Shown: positions 45,051 to 55,704, numbered from the stretch's first letter. The stretch is 64,000 nucleotides of DNA from Didymella arachidicola (GCA_016630955.3 CM049990.2:496001-560000); one strand, 5' to 3'. Translations and numbers: made by a program. Notes: generated by a model not told the origin, from the sequence alone.

Positions 45051-47063
45051 ATGTCTTCGCCCTGCGCTCCACGAGTCGCGTTCCAAGAGCCCACGCCTGA
45101 GCTCTTCTCCTCCTCGCCGCCCGCGCCTGCAGCAACGCGCAAACAGAAAAGGCCGCCACCGATCACCCCAAAACGCTTCACACGCTTTTTCACGCCGCGA
45201 AACTCGAGCCATGGATCGTCACGCGCCTCCCTCTCCAGCTCCGGCCGGCAACTGCAGGATATCACCCGCGCCGCCATCAACCGCAGCCATGCCATGACGC
45301 GCACTACTCCTCGCAAGACGGTCAACTTCGTTGATATAGAAATCATGCAGACACGGACACCTACGTCGAGTGCCCGGAAGAGGAAGAATCCGTACCTATC
45401 ACCTGAGAGCTCTCCAGCACAGTTCCACTCATCACCTTCAAAACGCTCGCGCTATGTCACCCCAGAGCCAGTGGAGGTGTTTGAGGATGAGCCTGAGGCC
45501 GAAGAGCCCGTGTACGCTGCGCCAATTCGCCGGATACAGACGCTGGGAGGCCCATCACGGAGACTGCAACGGTCTTTTGGTGGTATACTGAGCGTAGGAC
45601 GAGGTTTCAGACGAGACCATACCGGGACATGGCAAGATCAGACCGCAGAGTTCTACAGCTGCTCAGAGGATGTGCATTCCCTGTCACAGAATGCACCGCC
45701 TTTCTGCACCGCCAGCTGCAACACCAATTCGCTTATGGCTATCGGCGATGAGGATGGCTACGTCCATCTGGTCGACTCTGAAGGCGACTTCTCGAAGGCG
45801 CATATCTCTTGGCAAGCCCACTCAAACGCTGTCATGGACGTTCAGTTCTCGTCTGATGACTCCTATCTGGCTGCCGGTTCCGGTGATCAAACAGCACAGA
45901 TTATCGATGTCCGAACACAGCAAACATTGAGTGTGCTTGCAAAACATAAGTCATCCGTCAAGCAAGTTCGCTTCCAGCCAGGCGACGACAAGATTGTTGC
46001 AACGTCGAGTCGAGACGGCGCAGTACAGATCTGGGACCTGCGGTGCAAAGGAGGGGATCTCACCGTGCACTCAGCATGGGGGTCAGATGCACCTTATGCG
46101 AGTGTCGTTCGTACACTATCAGCAGCACATGCCGATATTGGCGTACCGACCAGTGCGGCCACACGTATTGCACCCAACAGCAAGACAGAAGCTTTCAGCA
46201 GGCGGAATGATGTCTCTGTCACCGCGCTCTCGTTTATGCCGGAAGGACGTCAGCACCTTCTCCTGACTGCTTCAGACGCTTCCACGTGCGTGAAGCTGTG
46301 GGACATTCGTGGCCGATACTCGCTGCGAGGACCTGCCATCCCCATCGCCACAACAAGACATCCTGAATCACATAACAAGCATCGACACTTCGCCATCAAC
46401 TCGCTCACTCTCAGCGGCGACGCATCCCGCCTTTACGCCCTGAGCAAAGATAACACCGTGTACGCCTACTCCACAAACCACCTTATCCTTGGCACTGCCC
46501 CCGAGCTTTCGGTCTCATCATCATCGAAACAAAAGTACTGCCAAGTTGGTCAAGAAGGTCTGGGTCCCATTTACGGTTTTCGTCACAACAAGTTCCACGC
46601 CGGCTCCTTCTACGTCAAGGCCTCACTGCGCAAGGCCTTTGATGACAAGCCGGAGATGCTAGCTGTTGGCAGCACAGACGGGTGTCCTGTTCTATTTCCT
46701 ACAGACGAAACATTTCTTAAGCGCGAGAAGCGCCGCAAGGAAGATGAGACAGACGACCTGCCAGACATCACTCCCCGCTCTATCCTGAGGCCGTCATTGT
46801 CACGGTCGACAAGCAGCCGCTCCCAGGACACTATTCCTATCTATGAGCATGGTACACCCTTGGTGCGTGGTCACGATGCTGAGGTCACGAGTGTATCGTG
46901 GGCAAAGAACGGCAGCTTGATCAGTGTCAGTGATGACCACCGCGTGAGGAGGTGGATAGAAGGCAGCCAAGCCAGGGAGCTGCGCATTGGTGGTGAGGGA
47001 GAAGGAAAGAGGTGGCAGTGTGGCTGGGCGGATGTGAGTGTAGGATATGATGATGATGAGTAG
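45051..47063 (+). CDS. Cdt2/DTL-like WD40 substrate receptor of CRL4
   Basis: Single exon, 670 residues, ATG at 45051. The N-terminal 190 residues are disordered and Ser/Pro-rich, with many SP/TP sites. Seven or so WD40 repeats follow (HSNAVMDVQFSSDDSYLAAGSGD, HKSSVKQVRFQPGDDKIVATSSRDG and so on), ending with HDAEVTSVSWAKNGSLISVSDDHRVRRW. Two repeats end in WDxR (WDLRCKG and WDIRGRY), the motif with which CRL4 receptors contact Ddb1. The closest family is Cdt2 (denticleless), which targets Cdt1, Set8 or Spd1 for ubiquitination during S phase and after DNA damage. The Cdt2 assignment rests on repeat layout and the double WDxR; another DCAF is possible. Confidence 0.75.
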   Translation: MSSPCAPRVAFQEPTPELFSSSPPAPAATRKQKRPPPITPKRFTRFFTPRNSSHGSSRASLSSSGRQLQDITRAAINRSHAMTRTTPRKTVNFVDIEIMQTRTPTSSARKRKNPYLSPESSPAQFHSSPSKRSRYVTPEPVEVFEDEPEAEEPVYAAPIRRIQTLGGPSRRLQRSFGGILSVGRGFRRDHTGTWQDQTAEFYSCSEDVHSLSQNAPPFCTASCNTNSLMAIGDEDGYVHLVDSEGDFSKAHISWQAHSNAVMDVQFSSDDSYLAAGSGDQTAQIIDVRTQQTLSVLAKHKSSVKQVRFQPGDDKIVATSSRDGAVQIWDLRCKGGDLTVHSAWGSDAPYASVVRTLSAAHADIGVPTSAATRIAPNSKTEAFSRRNDVSVTALSFMPEGRQHLLLTASDASTCVKLWDIRGRYSLRGPAIPIATTRHPESHNKHRHFAINSLTLSGDASRLYALSKDNTVYAYSTNHLILGTAPELSVSSSSKQKYCQVGQEGLGPIYGFRHNKFHAGSFYVKASLRKAFDDKPEMLAVGSTDGCPVLFPTDETFLKREKRRKEDETDDLPDITPRSILRPSLSRSTSSRSQDTIPIYEHGTPLVRGHDAEVTSVSWAKNGSLISVSDDHRVRRWIEGSQARELRIGGEGEGKRWQCGWADVSVGYDDDE

Positions 47064-49659
47064 GTTGGTGCTATTATACCCATTTATAGTTTGGTTACGA
47101 AGCGTTACGAAACGATACAACCTCGGATCCCTGTATCCTCTTCCTTATTCTTCTTCGCTCGTGTCTGCCTAGTTTTCCCGTGACTGTAGGCTAGGTGCTC
47201 AATGCTGTAAAGCGAACTGATCCTGAAAGCAGAGCCCTGTCATTGCCAGAAATGGTCAGGGGTCACGCTACTGAGTGTCACCAGGTGGGCAGAAGTAAAT
47301 GGCAGACTGTTTCGAGTGAGTTGCGAACAAGTAGCTACCTAGGATCATCCCATGTGTCTCGATATGCGTAGACCAACGTCTCAGATACGAACTTGGCTCT
47401 GTTACCTCCCATCATCACGCCAACGCCTTAGCACAACACCAGCCCCCACGCCAATTTGCCTCCCGATGCCTGACCTCTAGTCAATGTCAGCCTCTACAGT
47501 ATAGTGTACAAGTTGCAATACTGACTTCCTGGAGAGATTCCTGTCCTTCTATCTGCGCCTGAAGCAAGTACAAAGGTACTTGACTTCTTTGACAACGTGG
47601 TATCCGAACTTGCAGGAGAAGTAGCCGGCGAGAAGAATGGACGTCGATTCGCCCAAGGCAGCGCCTGGAGCACAGAAGCCCAAGTCTCGCATGTCTCTTT
47701 TGATTGCTGCTCTTTGGCTCATGGTGGCTGAAAGTAGGTGACTGCCGAAGTGAATGATGTAAAAGATAGTTGTTTGAACGAGAGTTCAGAAAGCTTTGGG
47801 GAGTTGATGGTCTTCCTTGATCGTCGGGACATGGTGACTTTATACTCGATCCTGATCTGCACGTACTGAAGCTGAGGGCGTGAATTACCTGCGCTTACCG
47901 CGACTCTTTGTCTGTAGAAACACTGCAGAGTTCCAATGTAAGTGCTCTAGATGCTGATTGCATGGGCCGTGCAGCAGTCCCTCTCTGCTGCCTTGGTGCA
48001 GAAGTGGAGTCCGCTATCAGAAAAGCTTAAATGGCCCATGCAAGATCTATTCTGCGAGGACAGTGCCTAATTGCTGGGGTACATATGATGGCCTGATTGT
48101 ATCCCGGAACAGGGAGTGAAATGGTCATGCAAAGCGGAAAGTTGCATGGCCTAGGTTTCAGCCTCGTTGGCACATATTTACCATCATCCGATTGATGGAT
48201 TTATGTTAGTAGCCAAGCATATGAGGCTTTCCGTGCCTTGTTCCTCGCGAAAATGGTTCACGATTCGTTATACGGCTGCGGATGGCGCGTTGGGGTAAGA
48301 CGCCATGGGGTGCGGTGCCGGAGGACCTGTGGCCTAGACGTGGACTGCCACTGTCTGCCACAGCGGTTCCACCCTCGTGCTTCCCCGGATCGGCATGTGG
48401 TGTATGGACACTGTTCCTGGTTGCATCTTAGCTTTGTGTGGCGCAACGTGTGCCTAATTTGACGACCTAGCTCTTGCATATGCAGTATTGTGATCGGCCC
48501 AACAGCGCTTGCTCGACGTATGCACAGTATCATTTGAGAGATGAGACATTCCGGTGAAAATGTGTTAGTACATCCTGAGCCTGCACTTTCTCTTCCCTGA
48601 TCGTTTAGTCTTGAGCATTGGCCATGAGAGCAGATGTGCAGGTAGGCGATTGGGCAGTATAGGGCACATGATGTGTGAAGAATACCTCGATGATCTTCAT
48701 GAGCAATATCCCAATATGAGGCGAGTGTCACCTTCCGTTTGCGCAGCCGTGTCTCGTATCGGCTCTCTCATTCATCCCGTCTTGGGACAACGTGAAAGTG
48801 CATTTGCAGCAGCCTGCGTCCCAACTTATCATGACTTTCTGTCCATTTAACTTGGAATCGTATGATTCCAAGAGTAACCGCAGAGTATCTTTAAGTGGTC
48901 GCAATGAAGACTCCGATGCCTTGCGGCAATTGTTGCATCGCTATGTTGTCTTGCAACAAGGCTGCAGTTGTTGGAGCCAATTACTTTGCGACTTTTGAGC
49001 CTCATGTCGTTATAGCCAGAAACTTGTTGGGCTCTTGGCCGACGCCTCTCGCCTGCATTTCGTTTACCCCTGTAATTATATCCAATCAGTGTACAGGTGT
49101 AGTTGAGCCTCATCGCGCTGAGCGCTGAGCCCTCAGGCTCCGAGGCTGACTTGTGAGTGAGAACACTGTATTTGTACAGCAGTCACTGATAATGGTGCCG
49201 CCACCGAAAGTTGTTCAGGTGGGTGGTGCCAGAATATTTACTCTACGTTCATCCCGTTGGCGTGCAGTACTTCCATCTGTTCGCAAGGGGTCGTTGAGCC
49301 TCACTGCAACTTCCAGCACAAGGAAGGTACAAAGGTGCAATGCTGAGACCATATGTCTGGTTTTTCGAAACCTCATTTCTCCGGTTGTGCAATCGTGAGA
49401 GGATCCCGCCGCATTGTAGTATTGGGGGCCTGTAGAAGTTAAGGGCGTAGAAGCCTGCTGCGGACCGGGGACAATCGACCAGGGGTCCACTCAAGATCGC
49501 TGACAAGCGGGCATTTCTTCGCACACCTTGTAGGGCCCACAAATTAGACTCGCGCTGCGTTAAGCGAGGGCGCGCGCGTTGTCAAATGTCTCAACCATTA
49601 GATTTTACAAAAATATAGTGTATATTGATTCAATCATTTTCATCAAATCAGTAATAACT
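47064..49659. other. Long gene-poor stretch before the tRNA gene
   Basis: About 2.6 kb with no gene I can support. A 57-codon ATG frame on the minus strand (47722-47549) is discussed in the findings. The plus and minus frames around 48238-49128 overlap and are featureless. The last 60 bases before the tRNA are AT-rich. Confidence 0.45.
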
Positions 49660-49695
49660 GGCCTAATGGCCCAATGGCAAGGCGCTTGACTACGA

Positions 49696-49705
49696 TTTCA
49701 TCGGT
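49696..49705 (+). other. Canonical tRNA intron (10 nt) at position 37/38
   Basis: TTTCATCGGT lies one base 3' of the anticodon, the place cut by the tRNA splicing endonuclease in eukaryotic nuclei. Its removal restores a seven-base anticodon loop. Confidence 0.8.
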
Positions 49706-49723
49706 ATCAAGAGATTCCAGGTT

Positions 49724-49778
49724 GTAAGTATTCACTCGTCATCACATAGCCCGGTGTTCGATTCTAACAGATGTTCAG
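49724..49778 (+). other. 55-nt spliceosomal-type intron inside the tRNA T-loop
   Basis: The insert begins GTAAGTATT and ends TTCAG, with a CTAAC branch-like site at 49764-49768, ten bases before the acceptor. It has the same size and signals as mRNA introns elsewhere in this window (54-57 nt). It lies between T-loop positions 55 and 56. Exact removal rebuilds TTCGACC and the five-base T stem. Confidence 0.78.
49754..49763 (+). promoter_or_regulatory. B-box-like motif within the tRNA intron
   Basis: GTGTTCGATTC-type sequence resembles the TFIIIC B box (GGTTCGANTCC), which is broken in the tRNA itself by the intron. It lies inside that intron, about 30 bases beyond where the interrupted B box begins. 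Confidence 0.45.
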
Positions 49779-49809
49779 CGACCCCTGGTTAGGTCATTTA
49801 AGACAATTC

Positions 49810-49821
49810 TTTTGGGTTTTT
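49810..49821 (+). terminator. RNA polymerase III terminator
   Basis: TTTT at 49810-49813 and TTTTT at 49817-49821, 14 bases past the discriminator base: normal distance for a tRNA terminator. Confidence 0.75.
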
Positions 49822-50684
49822 GTTGCTGCCTGCCAGATACACAGGCCAGCATGCCGGAGTGCTGATGCGTCTAAATTTTTGACAAACAGTCCGCCTTGTT
49901 CGGACGCCTTTCATTTTGCGATTTCGCTACGTTTATCTAACGTAGCTACGAAGCCGGTTGCAGGTTTACATGTGACTACAAGTCTGTACGAACCTATGAA
50001 GCTGGCAAGCTCGAAAATGTCCATGTCCACTATAGGCACGAAGTAACTTGTTGTGCTTGTCGCAGAGCTGTACAGCTAGTATTCTTGATGAAAGGGTGTA
50101 CCAAAATCCTGTCGCGTACCGTCGATCTTCCAGATCTCGTGGCCTTTCGACCGTTGGAAGCTTTCGAAAAGCGTAAACTCTGGTGCTGAATACCTCGCAT
50201 GTAAACTCTTTGGGCAGCCGCGATTACTAGACTCTGTGTATCGTAGAAGTTTGTGAGAAATTGTTCGTCATCTTACAAAGTGGAAGATGCCTACGATTGC
50301 AGATCCTTCTGTGCGGCGAAAAGTTTTTCTTGTGTATATGCTTACGTATGGCAATTCTAGTTATACCTGCGTCGCGTTAGTGGTCTGCGTTGTCACTGTT
50401 GTTAATCTCGCTGGGTGTCATGCACATGTTAGGTAATGTCGAAAAGTTGAGGTTTTGGTGCAGTTGACGTTGAAAGGAACATTCGAACAATATGCATAGT
50501 AGTGGCTGGTCACAGTAAGCGGAGCTGATCATCTCTGCCTTGTACCCTTCATGCACCAGGGTCACAGAATGCAAAACAAACGTGACAGCCGACAGCGGTG
50601 CACAATATTTGTGGTACTTCATATCTCATTAGATTTTGCGTGGTCTAGCTCTATAGTCTATTCAACGCCCTGCCTGCCTCCAGC
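49822..50684. other. Intergenic region
   Basis: About 860 bp between the tRNA terminator and the 3' end of the OYE gene. A short minus frame at 50377-50622 has no recognisable feature. Confidence 0.5.
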
Positions 50685-52031
50685 TTAGGCCGAAGCGACT
50701 CCATACGGCACGGCCTGCGCGCTCGTAATGTCTACGTAGCCGTAGTTCTGCATCTTCGAGTCCTGCGCCATCTTCTCGCCCCACGAACCCATGTCCTTCA
50801 GGAAAGCATCGAGGTTCTCTTTCTGACTGAGATCGATAGGCTCCTGGTCCTTGCCGACCTGACGCATCTGCGTGCCAGCAGCAACGTTGGTGAGACCGAA
50901 GTTGTTATCGTCGATGGCCTGCTTGATAGCGCCAACAACCTTGCCGTCGAGGATGTCCTTGCACAAGTGCGGCTCCTGCGCAAGAGGGCGCGCAAGACCA
51001 ACGCCGTCAACGACATCGAGGGCCTTGACCATTGCGCCTACCGACTTGAAACCACCGGTGATGTATGTCTTTGTCTTGGAAAGGACGGGAGCGATAGACT
51101 CGGCGAACTCGAGGAAGAAACCCTCACGCTTCTTGGTGGATTCACGCTGGTGTCCAAACGCAAGCTTCTCGTATGTGCCGCCGGAGAGCTCGACGAAGTC
51201 GAACTTGTTCTCCTCAAGTATCCTGCAGATCTGCTTCGCTTCCTCGGGATTGAAGCCCTTGTCTTGGAACTCGACCGAGTTGAGCTTGATGCCAATGACG
51301 AAGTTGCTCGAGACGCGCTTGCGAATGGCGTCTGTGATTTCGACGATGATGCGTGCGCGGTTCTCAATGGAGCCGCCGTACTTGTCGGTGCGGTGGTTGG
51401 TGGTAGGCGACAGGAACTGCGCGATAAGATATCCGTGGGCTCCGTGGAGCTCGATACCGTCGTAACCTGCCTTCTCAAGGTATTCGGCTGCGTGAGCGAA
51501 GCCCTCGATGACGTTTGCGATATCCTCGTCGGTCGCGGCACGAGGCTTCGCGAATGTCATGCCCATAATGTCACCCTCCAGCTGAACGTCGCTTGCGGAA
51601 ATAGGGTTCTTCTGGATGCGCGACTCGACCTGTCGTCCGGGGTGAGATACCTGACCAACGAACAAGGAGCCGTGCTTCTTGGCTTCGGTCGCCATCTCCT
51701 TGAACGCCTCGAAGCGCTCGCCAGAAAATTCAGACTTGCGGGGAATGATGGGGTTGCCGGCAGCCTCGAGGTGGTCGTACTCGATCATGATGTTGCCGGA
51801 GAGGATCAGGCCAATGCCGCCCTCACCCCATCTCCTGTAGAGGTTGATGAGGTTCTTGGAGGGGACACCGCGGGCCTCAAAGTTCTCGGGGTCCCAGCTT
51901 GAGATGCGCTCAGTCATGGCGCCCTTGAGAAATCGATTCGGCGCTGACTGTCCAGAGAACTCGAACTTGAGAGGCTGGCCCAAAGGGGAAGCATCCTTGG
52001 AGTCGGAATCGTATCTCGCTGCTGGTGCCAT
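50685..52031 (-). CDS. Old Yellow Enzyme family NADH:flavin oxidoreductase
   Basis: Single exon, 448 residues, ATG at 52031. It forms an FMN-binding TIM barrel of the OYE family. Landmarks are the N-terminal PNRFLKGAMTE strand, the VGQVSHPGRQ segment, the substrate-binding HGAHGYLIAQFLSPTTNHRTDKYGG block (about residue 200) with the paired-polar H-G-A-H, and the C-terminal phosphate-binding strands ITGGFKS and GVGLARPLAQEP. The enzymes reduce activated C=C bonds with NAD(P)H; the YqjM/xenobiotic-reductase-like subclass has similar length. The C-terminal extension of about 70 residues (from TNVAAGTQ) is common in fungal members. Natural substrate unknown. No signal peptide, so cytosolic. Confidence 0.93.
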   Translation of the reverse strand: MAPAARYDSDSKDASPLGQPLKFEFSGQSAPNRFLKGAMTERISSWDPENFEARGVPSKNLINLYRRWGEGGIGLILSGNIMIEYDHLEAAGNPIIPRKSEFSGERFEAFKEMATEAKKHGSLFVGQVSHPGRQVESRIQKNPISASDVQLEGDIMGMTFAKPRAATDEDIANVIEGFAHAAEYLEKAGYDGIELHGAHGYLIAQFLSPTTNHRTDKYGGSIENRARIIVEITDAIRKRVSSNFVIGIKLNSVEFQDKGFNPEEAKQICRILEENKFDFVELSGGTYEKLAFGHQRESTKKREGFFLEFAESIAPVLSKTKTYITGGFKSVGAMVKALDVVDGVGLARPLAQEPHLCKDILDGKVVGAIKQAIDDNNFGLTNVAAGTQMRQVGKDQEPIDLSQKENLDAFLKDMGSWGEKMAQDSKMQNYGYVDITSAQAVPYGVASA

Positions 52032-53085
52032 GTTGATGTAAAGGTTGTCGTAAGGCTATGGTGTAATTGGATAGTCGAAGGGTATCTGAAGTAGAAGGCA
52101 ATTCTAAGTATGATTAAGAAGATAATAGACAGCTATGAGCGCTGGACAGCCTTCTTAACACTTTTGCACAGTTACAAGGGGGCGCATGAATGAGTGAGAA
52201 TACGAGGTGGCCCACAGACGTTTCTCAAGGTTTCTGAACGGCCAGTACCTACATGGAACGGCCCTTATTGGTTGTTCTGCGATCGACACCGGCCCTCATT
52301 TTTTCACTCATTCATGCACCCCTCTTGTACTTCTTACAAATCAATTAATCATGGCCGTCAGTTCCCGAGGCTTCGACTTGGTGGACATGTTGCGGGCTAG
52401 AACTCAATGCGACGTCATGGTTAACACCCTTATTTCCATTCTAAGGGTCTTGACCGCTGTAATAAGGCTCGACAGCGGACTCGAGATCAATTAAACGATC
52501 GATCTCGGCGAAACTGTTCGCGGAGTGCCGGCAATCGAGTTTGCCCTCGTCTGCCGTCCCAAGGCTGTGGGGTCGTTTCGGCCTCGTCATTAGCCGTTCT
52601 AGGAGTTGATCACTGATCAGGTCTATGTTGCTAATGCATCACGGCCCTCAGGTATCTGTGCTCTGTGGGAGCCTGGAGGATGGACGAGGCGTAGTCGCAT
52701 GTGTGGAGAGAGAAGGTCGTCGAAGTAGACAGCTGCAGAAGCAGAGATGTGCAGCTCTAAGTAAGGCTGAAGGAGCGCCCGGTGCACAGACTGCCGACTG
52801 AGCAAAGGCCATGCCGAAACTGCGGACAAAGCAAGCCACGCCGTTAGCATCAGCCTTGCGCGAAGGTGAACACTCTTTCACTGAGGCTTTGACAGTATTG
52901 AGGATCAAGGATGACTTCGTTGCTAGACCTGTGGTTGAAGCTTTTCAGTGTCAGACGATTGATCACCGTACCCCGCAAACAATCTCGGTGATGACGTCGG
53001 TACGTAACCACGGCGGAAGGAGGCCTTCACAGTCCTCGAGAGTCTGCCGCTTTCCTCAGAGTGCGCCTCTGAACCTTACATCAGT
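52032..53085. other. Divergent intergenic region
   Basis: About 1 kb between the OYE start (-) and the GH92 start (+). No gene, RNA or repeat recognised. Confidence 0.5.
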
Positions 53086-55704
53086 ATGGCCTTCTGTCGC
53101 TTCATATTTTGCCTCACTGTCTGTTGCCAAGGCGTACTCTCGACTTTCGAGAATGCCAGGCAGAATTCGGCTATCGATGTTCTTGACTATGTAGATCCGT
53201 TGATTGGCTCGAGGAACGGTGGGAATGTTTTTGCTGGAGCGACATTGCCATACGGTATGGCTAAAGGTTCGCTCTAAGCCGAGAAAGTGGTTATGACCCA
53301 TTGACGAAACCACCAGCTGTTGCCGACGTAGATGGCGAGAACACTGGAGGCTTCTCCACTGACGGCAGCAACATCACCGGCTTCTCAGCTCTTCACGACT
53401 CTGGAACGGGCGGAAATCCAAGCTTGGGCAATTTCCCCATCTTTCCTCAAGTCTGTCCGGACGACAACATCGATACATGCAAGTTTCCAATCACAGCCAG
53501 GGCTACACCGTACAAGAATGAGTCCGTGAAAGCACGACCGGGACACTTTGGTATGGAATTCGAGAATGGTATCCATACTGAGATGACCGTCGCCGAGCAT
53601 GCCGCACTTTTCAGATTCGATTTCTCCAAAGCTTTGAAACCGAACGCTGGTGGGCATCCGCTCATTCTCGTAGACCTCACTGATCTTTGGGCAAGCAGGC
53701 AAAATGCGTCAATCAGCGTTGAAGCCAATGATGGTGATAGCACTGGACGCATGAAGGGAAACGGAACGTTTCTGCCAAGTTTCGGCGCCGGATCTTATCA
53801 AACGTACTTCTGTCTCGATGTTCATGGAGGTTTAATCAAGGACTCGGGTGTTTGGGTCAACGACCGAGCCGGAACTGAGCCAAAGCAGCTCTATGTCACA
53901 AGAGGGTTCAATCTCTTCTATCTCCAAGCGGGCGGCTATCTCAGGTTCCAGGGGCCACTGAATAGAACAATCGATGTACGTATGGGACTCAGCTTCATCA
54001 ACACTGACCAGGCCTGTCGAAACGCAGAGAGAGAAATACCTGGACCAGACTTCGGCTTCGACAGTCTGGTCACCCAAGCCGAGGATGCATGGCGCGCAAA
54101 ACTCGCCCCAATATCACTGTCCGCAGGCGATGTTGACTCCAGCTATCTCACCAGTTTCTGGAGTGCGGTCTACCGCACAATGATCTCGCCTCAAAATTAC
54201 ACGGGGGAGAACCCTCACTGGCAAAGCACAGAGCCATACTTCGACTCGTTCTATTGTATCTGGGATATGTGGCGCGTGCAGCTCCCCTTTCTCACCATTC
54301 TGGATCCAAGGATGATGTCGAACATGATACGTAGTCTACTAGAAACGTACAAGCATCGTGGATGGCTCCCAGACTGCATGATGAGCACTTGCAAAGGCTG
54401 GACACAAGGTGGAAGCGACGCGGACAACGTCATTGTCGACGCGTACGTCAAGAACCTGACTGGCATTGACTGGGAACTGGCCTACTCTGCTATCTTCAAT
54501 GATGCCGAGAACGAGCCGCTAGAATGGAGTGTTGAAGGCAGAGGCGGCCTCAACTCCTGGAAGGCACTGCACTACATCCCATATCTTGATTTTGACCCTA
54601 TAGGCTTCGGCACAAACTCGCGCAGCATCTCGAGAACTTTAGAGTACAGGTCTGTTCGGCCGGCGTGCTAACATTGCTTTTTCCTTTGCTGATATAACGC
54701 AGTTACAACGACTACAACCTCTTCACCCTTGCTAAAGCCCTCGGCAAGGATTCTTACCCGACCTACCTCTCTCGGGCAGCCAACTGGCAAAACCTCTTCA
54801 AGCCCGACCAGCAATCCTTCATCAACGGCACAAGCACAAACTTCACCGGCTTCTTCCAGCCAAAATACCAGAACGGGACATGGGGCTATCAAGATCCGAT
54901 TGCATGCAGTCCGCTCGCAGACTTCTGCAGCTTGACCTCCAACCCGTCCGAGACGTTCGAGAGCAGCGTCTGGGAGTATATGTTCTTTGTACCGCACGAC
55001 GTGGCGAAGGTGATTGAGCTGGTTGGCGGCGACGACGAGTTTATACGAAGAGTGGATTACTTTCACACGAGCGGACTGGCGGATATAGGCAACGAGCCTG
55101 TGTTCCTGACGGTGTATATGCCGCACTATGCCGGGCGACCGGGGCTGAGTGCGAAGAGAGTGCATGACTGTGAGTCTTTCAAGGCGATGTTCACACTCCG
55201 TTCCCTATCTGTATCGTCACATCGAATTGAACCAGCCGAGCAAAGTGAAATCCAAGCAGAACCCTGCTAACCCCCCCCCCCCCTCTCCCAGACATACCCT
55301 CCCGCTTCAACAGCACTTTCTCCGGCCTCCCCGGTAACGACGACTCGGGCGCCATGGCATCCTTCACGCTCTTCTCCATGCTCGGCTTGTTCCCGAATCC
55401 AGGCCAGAATGTGTATTTTATCACGCCGCCTTTCTTCGCGCAGATCAGCATCACGAGTCCCCTCACCAACGCTACTGCGAGTATCCGCGTTGTTAACTTC
55501 GATAAAGAGTATGGGAATGTGTATGTTCAGAGTGTGAGGCTGAATGGCGAGGTGTACACAAGGAATTGGATTGGGCATGAGTTTTTTACTCAGGGATGGA
55601 CATTGGAACTTACGCTTGGGGATGTGGAGAGCGAGTGGGGTACTAGAGAGGTGGATAGGCCGCCGAGTATGTCTTCGAGGACGGGAAGTGGGAGGATGGT
55701 GTGA
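53086..55704 (+). CDS. Secreted GH92 alpha-1,2-mannosidase
   Basis: Four exons, 53086-53266, 53317-54649, 54703-55169 and 55292-55704; frame closes to 797 residues. A signal peptide (MAFCRFIFCLTVCCQGVLS) is followed by the GH92 start VDPLIGSRNGGNVFAGATLPYGMAK. The N-terminal beta-sandwich domain leads into the (alpha/alpha)6 barrel with WDMWRVQLPFLTILDP, GWLPDCM and GWTQGGSDAD. The C-terminal catalytic region carries GNDDSGAMASFTLFSMLGLFP, the hallmark of the family. GH92 enzymes are calcium-dependent exo-mannosidases acting on N-glycan or cell-wall mannan; the length and secretion fit fungal members. Intron 3 contains a 13-C run (55271-55283) close to its acceptor. Confidence 0.95.

Larger units (their letters stand above)
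49660..49796 (+). tRNA. tRNA-Arg(ACG) with two introns, one of spliceosomal type
   Basis: Removing 49696-49705 and 49724-49778 leaves 72 nt that fold into a perfect cloverleaf. Acceptor GGCCTAA (49660-49666) pairs with TTAGGTC (49789-49795), with one G-T wobble. The D stem is GCC/GGC with GG in its loop. The anticodon stem is CTTGA/TCAAG with loop CTACGAA (anticodon ACG, read as ICG). The variable loop is AGATT; the T stem is CCAGG/CCTGG with loop TTCGACC; the discriminator is A. GGCCCAATGG and AGATTCCAGG match the known yeast tRNA-Arg(ACG). The A box is TGGCCCAATGG. T4 and T5 terminators follow. The canonical B box is split by the second insert. The cloverleaf is seen directly; whether the gene is expressed is unknown. 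Confidence 0.87.

Noticed and set aside
48258..48731. 157-codon minus-strand frame
   Set aside because: Composition is unlike coding sequence (rich in Cys, His, Arg and Thr without pattern), and no domain is visible.
49717..49796. Idea that the T-arm insert is a duplicated T-arm instead of an intron
   Set aside because: The insert has TTCGATTC but the flanking bases cannot form a five-base T stem, whereas the outer sequences pair perfectly once the GT-AG segment is removed.
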